Source: JAHBVH01 sp034432375 (GTDB taxonomy: Bacteria > Chloroflexota > Anaerolineae > Caldilineales > Caldilineaceae). From it: 64,000 bases of DNA. Within the stretch, counting starts at the first letter, position 1. Each line of letters starts with the position of its first letter. Both the position numbers and the translations under genes were made by a program. The stretch covers positions 48,235 to 112,234 of the forward strand of contig DAOUCA010000193.1 of the NCBI GenBank assembly GCA_034432375.1, written 5' to 3'. Shown here in pieces: positions 60,685-64,000 of the stretch. Below the pieces are notes generated by a model. It did no database searches. It had not been told where the DNA came from and was given only the letters and a program-made list of their open reading frames with translations.

Positions 60685-60776
60685 GTGGGACAGTGGGACA
60701 GTGGGACAGTGGGCTATACCGCTATACCGATTTACCGATTTACTGTCTCACTGTCCTACTGATCTACCGCCCCACG
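60685..60776. repeat. Tandem nonamer/octamer hairpin repeat
   Basis: GTGGGACAG three times, CTATACCG twice and ATTTACCG twice on the left face ACTGTCTCACTGTCC and GATCTACCGCCCCAC on the right. It fills the gap between the dehydrogenase and epimerase genes. Confidence 0.75.
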
Positions 60777-60777
60777 C

Positions 60778-61821
60778 TCAGTACGTCGGAATCACACTAC
60801 CACCTTCGCCGGCGCGCGTGGCGACGGCATCATCGATCATGCGGAAAATGTCCCATTGGGGGGTGTAGCCAAAGCGTTGGCGACCCTTGCTGATGTCGAA
60901 TTCGTAGAAGGTGGGGGTGCTGCCGGCCAGTTGCAGATCGATATAGGCCGCGCCAAGCTTTTCGGCCAAGTAGGGAATGGCCTCTTCCCAGGTGTAGGGT
61001 TGGGGGGCGGCGAGTTGGAAGACTTGTCCGGCGATAGCTGATGCGGGTTTGCCGAGCGCATCGGTAAACCCCTGGACAATATCGCGCACGTCGGCGATAT
61101 GCTTTTTGTAGGAACGGCCATTTTCGTCACGGGCGACAACAAGGCAACGGTCGGCTTCGGCGGGGTCGGTGGGCGCGAGCCGTTCGAGTTCGGCGCGCAC
61201 GGCGGCGGCAATGTCACCTTCGCGATTGGCATAGGCCTTACGCCAGTGCGGGAGATAGAATTGGGGGAAGTTCAGGATCTCCTCGCCAGCGACAACCAGC
61301 GCAAAGCGGAAAACGGTGACGGGCAGACCAAAGTTGCGCTGGTAGCCCAGGGCCAACTCTTCACCGAGATATTTGGTGAGCGCATATTGACCGCCGGGCG
61401 CAATTTTGATGTTATCTTCGCTGATCGGCTCGCTCATGCCGCCGGGGACATACTTCTCATAGATCGCGTCGCTGCTGGCATAGAAGAAATATTGCAGGTT
61501 GGGCGCGTGTTGGCGGGCGGCTTCGAGCATGTTAAAGGTGCCGCGGACGTTGATCTCAAAGTACTGTTCATTCGTAAAGGGGCCGCCCCCCTGAAAGGCT
61601 GCGGCGAGATGGCAAATGGCGTCGACGCCAGCCACCGCGCGTTCGACATCGGCCATCTCGGTGATCGTGCCTTCGAGCAGTTCAACGGGTAGATTGGCCA
61701 GTTTTTCGGGGCGGCGGTCGTGGGTCCAAACAAGACCGCGCACGCTGTGGCCGGCGTCGAGGAACGCCTTGGCTAAATTGGCACCGATGCGGCCGGCGAT
61801 GCCGGTAATGAGAATTTTCAT
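60778..61821 (-). CDS. NAD-dependent epimerase/dehydratase (extended SDR)
   Basis: Protein of 347 residues. KILITGIAGRIGANLAKAFL is the NAD motif. A SSDAIYEKYVPGG segment and QYALTKYLGEELALGY (YxxxK equivalent) form the active site. It most likely acts on a nucleotide-sugar or free sugar derivative; substrate unknown. Transcribed with the dehydrogenase downstream, and perhaps with the MBL-fold gene upstream. Confidence 0.87.
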   Translation of the reverse strand: MKILITGIAGRIGANLAKAFLDAGHSVRGLVWTHDRRPEKLANLPVELLEGTITEMADVERAVAGVDAICHLAAAFQGGGPFTNEQYFEINVRGTFNMLEAARQHAPNLQYFFYASSDAIYEKYVPGGMSEPISEDNIKIAPGGQYALTKYLGEELALGYQRNFGLPVTVFRFALVVAGEEILNFPQFYLPHWRKAYANREGDIAAAVRAELERLAPTDPAEADRCLVVARDENGRSYKKHIADVRDIVQGFTDALGKPASAIAGQVFQLAAPQPYTWEEAIPYLAEKLGAAYIDLQLAGSTPTFYEFDISKGRQRFGYTPQWDIFRMIDDAVATRAGEGGSVIPTY

Positions 61822-61834
61822 GGGGAGCCCTTTC

Positions 61835-61875
61835 TAATGGTGAATGGTAAATTGTCAATTGTGAATGGTTAATGA
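61835..61875. repeat. GTGAATGG/AATTGTCAATTGTGAA short repeat
   Basis: Same style as 24056-24086 and 25178-25225, with AAATTGTCAATTGTGAA. Between the epimerase and MBL-fold genes. Confidence 0.6.
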
Positions 61876-61905
61876 GCGGCGGCTCAGGATGAAACTCAGC
61901 CGCCG

Positions 61906-62814
61906 CTACCGTTGATTGTGGCGCGATGAATCGTGCCATGCTTCTTCGGTGATTTCTGCCTTGACCTCTGGGCCACGGGGGCCGGGGGCGAGGCGACCGG
62001 TGACGGTTTGGGCGTCGTGTTGGAAGACGAGCAGGGTGTTGCGGCGGAGCGCTTCGGGGACGATGCGCCGTTTGGTTTCAATGCTGGTCTGGGGGTAGAG
62101 GTCAAAGGCGGGCACCCAGGCTAGGCGATCCAGGTGGGAGGCCCAACTACAGGCGTCGCCCAGAAAAAGTAGACTTTCGTCGTTGCTCTCCACCCAGACC
62201 ATTTGCAGCGCGGCGGTGTGACCGGGGGCAATCTCGGTCCGCACGCCGGTTGCGATTTGTTGGGGGCCATCAACTACCTCGAATTGACCCCGTTCCATGA
62301 GCGGTAGCCAGTTGTGGCTGTGAAAGGTGGCCTGGGTCCGTTCGTTGGGAAAGCTGGCTTCGGCCAGGTCGATGCGCTGGGCAATATAGCGGGCGTTGGG
62401 GAAGGTGGGGATCACTTTGCTCGGTGTCTGATCTGGGGTATCCCAACGCGTTGCACCCCCAGCGTGATCGGCGTGGAGGTGGGTCAGGATCACGATGTCG
62501 ATCTCCTCTGGCCGATAGCCGACCTGCGCGATTTCACCGATCAATCGATCTGTATGGCCATCAAAGCCATAGCGAGTACGTTCTTTAGGCGCGAGTTTGT
62601 CGCCATTGCCGGTATCGACCAGGATCAACCCTGCGTCCGATTCGATGAGCAGTGAGCGGGTGGCGCTAGGCACCATGTGATTTGCATCGGGCTGGATCAC
62701 CCGCTGCCAGAGGATGCGCGGGACGACCCCAAAGTAGCCGCCCCCATCGACCAACTGTTTGCCATCATCGAGAATGTGGCAGGTGAGGACACCAATTTGT
62801 AAAGTGTAGGCCAT
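61906..62814 (-). CDS. MBL-fold metallo-hydrolase
   Basis: Protein of 302 residues from MAYTLQIGVLTCHIL (ATG 62814). THLHADHAGG is the HxHxDH metal motif. LLIESDAGLILVDTGNGD precedes it, and APGHTAALQ and FLGDACSW supply the later His and Asp ligands. It resembles the AHL-lactonase/glyoxalase II-like group and may open a lactone, which would fit sugar dehydrogenases nearby. Substrate unproven. Confidence 0.88.
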   Translation of the reverse strand: MAYTLQIGVLTCHILDDGKQLVDGGGYFGVVPRILWQRVIQPDANHMVPSATRSLLIESDAGLILVDTGNGDKLAPKERTRYGFDGHTDRLIGEIAQVGYRPEEIDIVILTHLHADHAGGATRWDTPDQTPSKVIPTFPNARYIAQRIDLAEASFPNERTQATFHSHNWLPLMERGQFEVVDGPQQIATGVRTEIAPGHTAALQMVWVESNDESLLFLGDACSWASHLDRLAWVPAFDLYPQTSIETKRRIVPEALRRNTLLVFQHDAQTVTGRLAPGPRGPEVKAEITEEAWHDSSRHNQR

Positions 62815-62840
62815 TGTTGCGATAGGTCTTTCTTTCAATT

Positions 62841-62911
62841 TAAACAAGGCTTATGTAATGCTCGACGGCTGAGCTTGTCGAAGCCAGAGAGCATTACATA
62901 AGCCTTGTTTA
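62841..62911. repeat. Constant-core hairpin (locus 2)
   Basis: Perfect 23-bp arms beginning TAAACAAGGCTTATGTAATG (62841..62863; complement 62889..62911) flank a 25-base loop with the 19-nt core GGCTGAGCTTGTCGAAGCC at 62867..62885. The rest of the 62815-63121 gap holds the divergent promoters; none is clear. Confidence 0.9.
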
Positions 62912-63121
62912 ACACTATATAAAGGTTGTATGACACTTGAGTGCTTGTCTCTGTTACGAAAGTGTTCTATTGTCGATGCGTGTACACAGGTTAGGGGAAC
63001 AAAGCAACGTTGTGGAACGTTGCACTATTTATTGTAATTTTCGTCCGGTAATCTGTAAAGTGGCCCTATACCTGTTGATTATCTATGGGAATTCTATTTT
63101 TGCAAACCAAGGAAAATCAGC

Positions 63122-63823
63122 ATGTGGACTCAAGAGTACTTTTCAGTGAACCCTTCCTATCGTGACAAACTTCCACTTCTGGCGATCCTGCTTCTTTCTT
63201 CCGGTTTGAGCGCGGCCATGCTCGTCGCGCGCGTCTGGTATTCGGGCAACATTACCTACATTTTTTTGCAATGGAATCTCTTCTTGGCCTGGGTTCCCCT
63301 CTTTTGCGCTTTGGGGTTGTGGGCCTTGCAACGCAGCCGTATGCCGGCTGCCAAGGTTCTAGGTGGGCTCGCCTTTCTCTGCTGGTTACTCTTTTTTCCC
63401 AATGCACCCTATATTGTAACCGATTTTCTGCACCTAACCGAGCGGAATCGTGTCCCACTTTGGTATGATCTGTTGCTGATCTTTTCCTATGCCTGGAATG
63501 GCTTGGTCGTCGGTTTTACCTCGCTGTGGATTGTGCAGGCGGTGATTGCGCAGCGATGGGGGCAGTGGCTCAGTTGGTTGATTGTGGCGGGCACACTGGC
63601 AGTTAGTGGCTTTGGGATCTATCTTGGCCGCTTTTTGCGCTGGAACAGTTGGGATCTGTTGACCAATCCACACTCGCTGGCTCGCGATATCTATCACCAG
63701 GTTACGAATCCGCTGGCCCACCCACGCACCGTAGTGATGACGTTACTTTTTTCTAGCTTTCTCACGTTGGCCTACCTCACCTTTAGCTTGTTGGGGCAGG
63801 CGCGCTGGCAGCAGCCTTCGTAA
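63122..63823 (+). CDS. DUF1361 membrane protein
   Basis: Protein of 233 residues with AAGGA before the ATG and about six membrane helices. FLQWNLFLAWVPL, LFFPNAPYIVTDFLHL and IYLGRFLRWNSWDLL are the conserved DUF1361 blocks. Function unknown. It is the last gene in the window. Confidence 0.88.
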   Translation: MWTQEYFSVNPSYRDKLPLLAILLLSSGLSAAMLVARVWYSGNITYIFLQWNLFLAWVPLFCALGLWALQRSRMPAAKVLGGLAFLCWLLFFPNAPYIVTDFLHLTERNRVPLWYDLLLIFSYAWNGLVVGFTSLWIVQAVIAQRWGQWLSWLIVAGTLAVSGFGIYLGRFLRWNSWDLLTNPHSLARDIYHQVTNPLAHPRTVVMTLLFSSFLTLAYLTFSLLGQARWQQPS

Positions 63824-63899
63824 GCGCGTGTCTCTTCGTGGATTCTTTTTTATTTGGTGTGCTCTATCAATACCTTCGCCAATTTCAGAAATTAGAGCC

Positions 63900-63968
63900 G
63901 TCATTCCTGCGCAGGCAGGAATCCATCTTCATGTTACACGAGTAGATTCCTGCCTGCGCAGGAATGAC
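63900..63968. repeat. 24-bp inverted repeat of the GTCATTCC...GGAATGAC type
   Basis: GTCATTCCTGCGCAGGCAGG-type arms at 63900..63923 and 63945..63968 are perfect complements; each arm also contains its own small palindrome (CCTGCGCAGG). Related to the inner part of the repeat at 50041..50270. Nothing else is visible in the last 177 bases. Confidence 0.85.
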
Positions 63969-64000
63969 ATCTGGAAATTTCCGCCAAAACAAGGTTTGGC

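Overview
The window looks like a chromosomal segment of a Chloroflexota bacterium, probably of the Anaerolineae/Caldilinea type. This is an inference from gene content: many Opp/Dpp-type ABC importers next to sugar-oxidation genes, an EACC1-caspase locus, dense toxin-antitoxin (TA) genes, DUF2283 proteins, a soluble transhydrogenase and many intergenic hairpin repeats. No rRNA, tRNA, CRISPR array or intact transposase was seen.

Layout. 0-3.4 kb (minus): a lipoprotein fragment cut by the window edge, a membrane-anchored SGNH hydrolase and a secreted alpha/beta hydrolase. 3.5-10 kb (minus): an aldo/keto reductase, a 22-codon small ORF, a solute-binding protein, two permeases and an FGGY sugar kinase, which form one uptake and catabolism operon. 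10-13 kb: a decayed accessory patch with a DUF2283 pair, an EACC1-like gene, a caspase pseudogene running into beta-helix repeats, and a frameshifted HEPN gene. 13-25 kb: housekeeping genes (serine hydrolase, sthA, a class A PBP, surE, a PH-like membrane protein, a glycosyltransferase, a CPBP protease, etfBA) and a candidate small RNA at 22.94-23.0 kb. 25.4-26.5 kb: a TA operon whose toxin is frameshifted. 26.8-31.4 kb: thrC, an NrtR-like Nudix protein and a ClC antiporter.

32-54.5 kb (plus) is a 22-kb catabolic island. It opens with a FadR-type regulator that has a near-consensus promoter overlapped by a palindromic operator. Then come OppBCDF, a solute-binding protein, a uronate-dehydrogenase-like SDR, a second solute-binding protein with its own OppBC but no ATPases, four Gfo/Idh/MocA oxidoreductases, a PhyH dioxygenase, an MDR dehydrogenase, a fumarylacetoacetase-family hydrolase, an aldo/keto reductase and an aspartoacylase-like deacylase. 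Together these suggest import and oxidative breakdown of uronate-like or deoxy-sugar (oligo)saccharides or their conjugates. The substrate cannot be read from the sequence.

54.6-59.8 kb is a defence/TA island: DUF433-DUF5615, an HNH nuclease pair, BrnT with a CopG-like antitoxin, a broken STAND NTPase, a nucleotidyltransferase and VapBC. Its first modules are separated by four copies of a ~90-bp repeat that still reads as the end of a protein. 59.8-62.8 kb (minus) has a 3-hydroxyisobutyrate-dehydrogenase-like enzyme, an epimerase and an MBL-fold hydrolase. The window ends with a DUF1361 membrane protein.

The main non-genic signals are: (i) hairpins with an identical 19-nt core and arms that differ at each locus; (ii) an ~87-nt element shared by two distant promoter regions of the catabolic island; (iii) a small family of TAGGACTTACGCA-ended MITE-like elements; (iv) the ~90-bp repeat between TA modules; and (v) repeated loss of toxin or effector genes next to intact partners.
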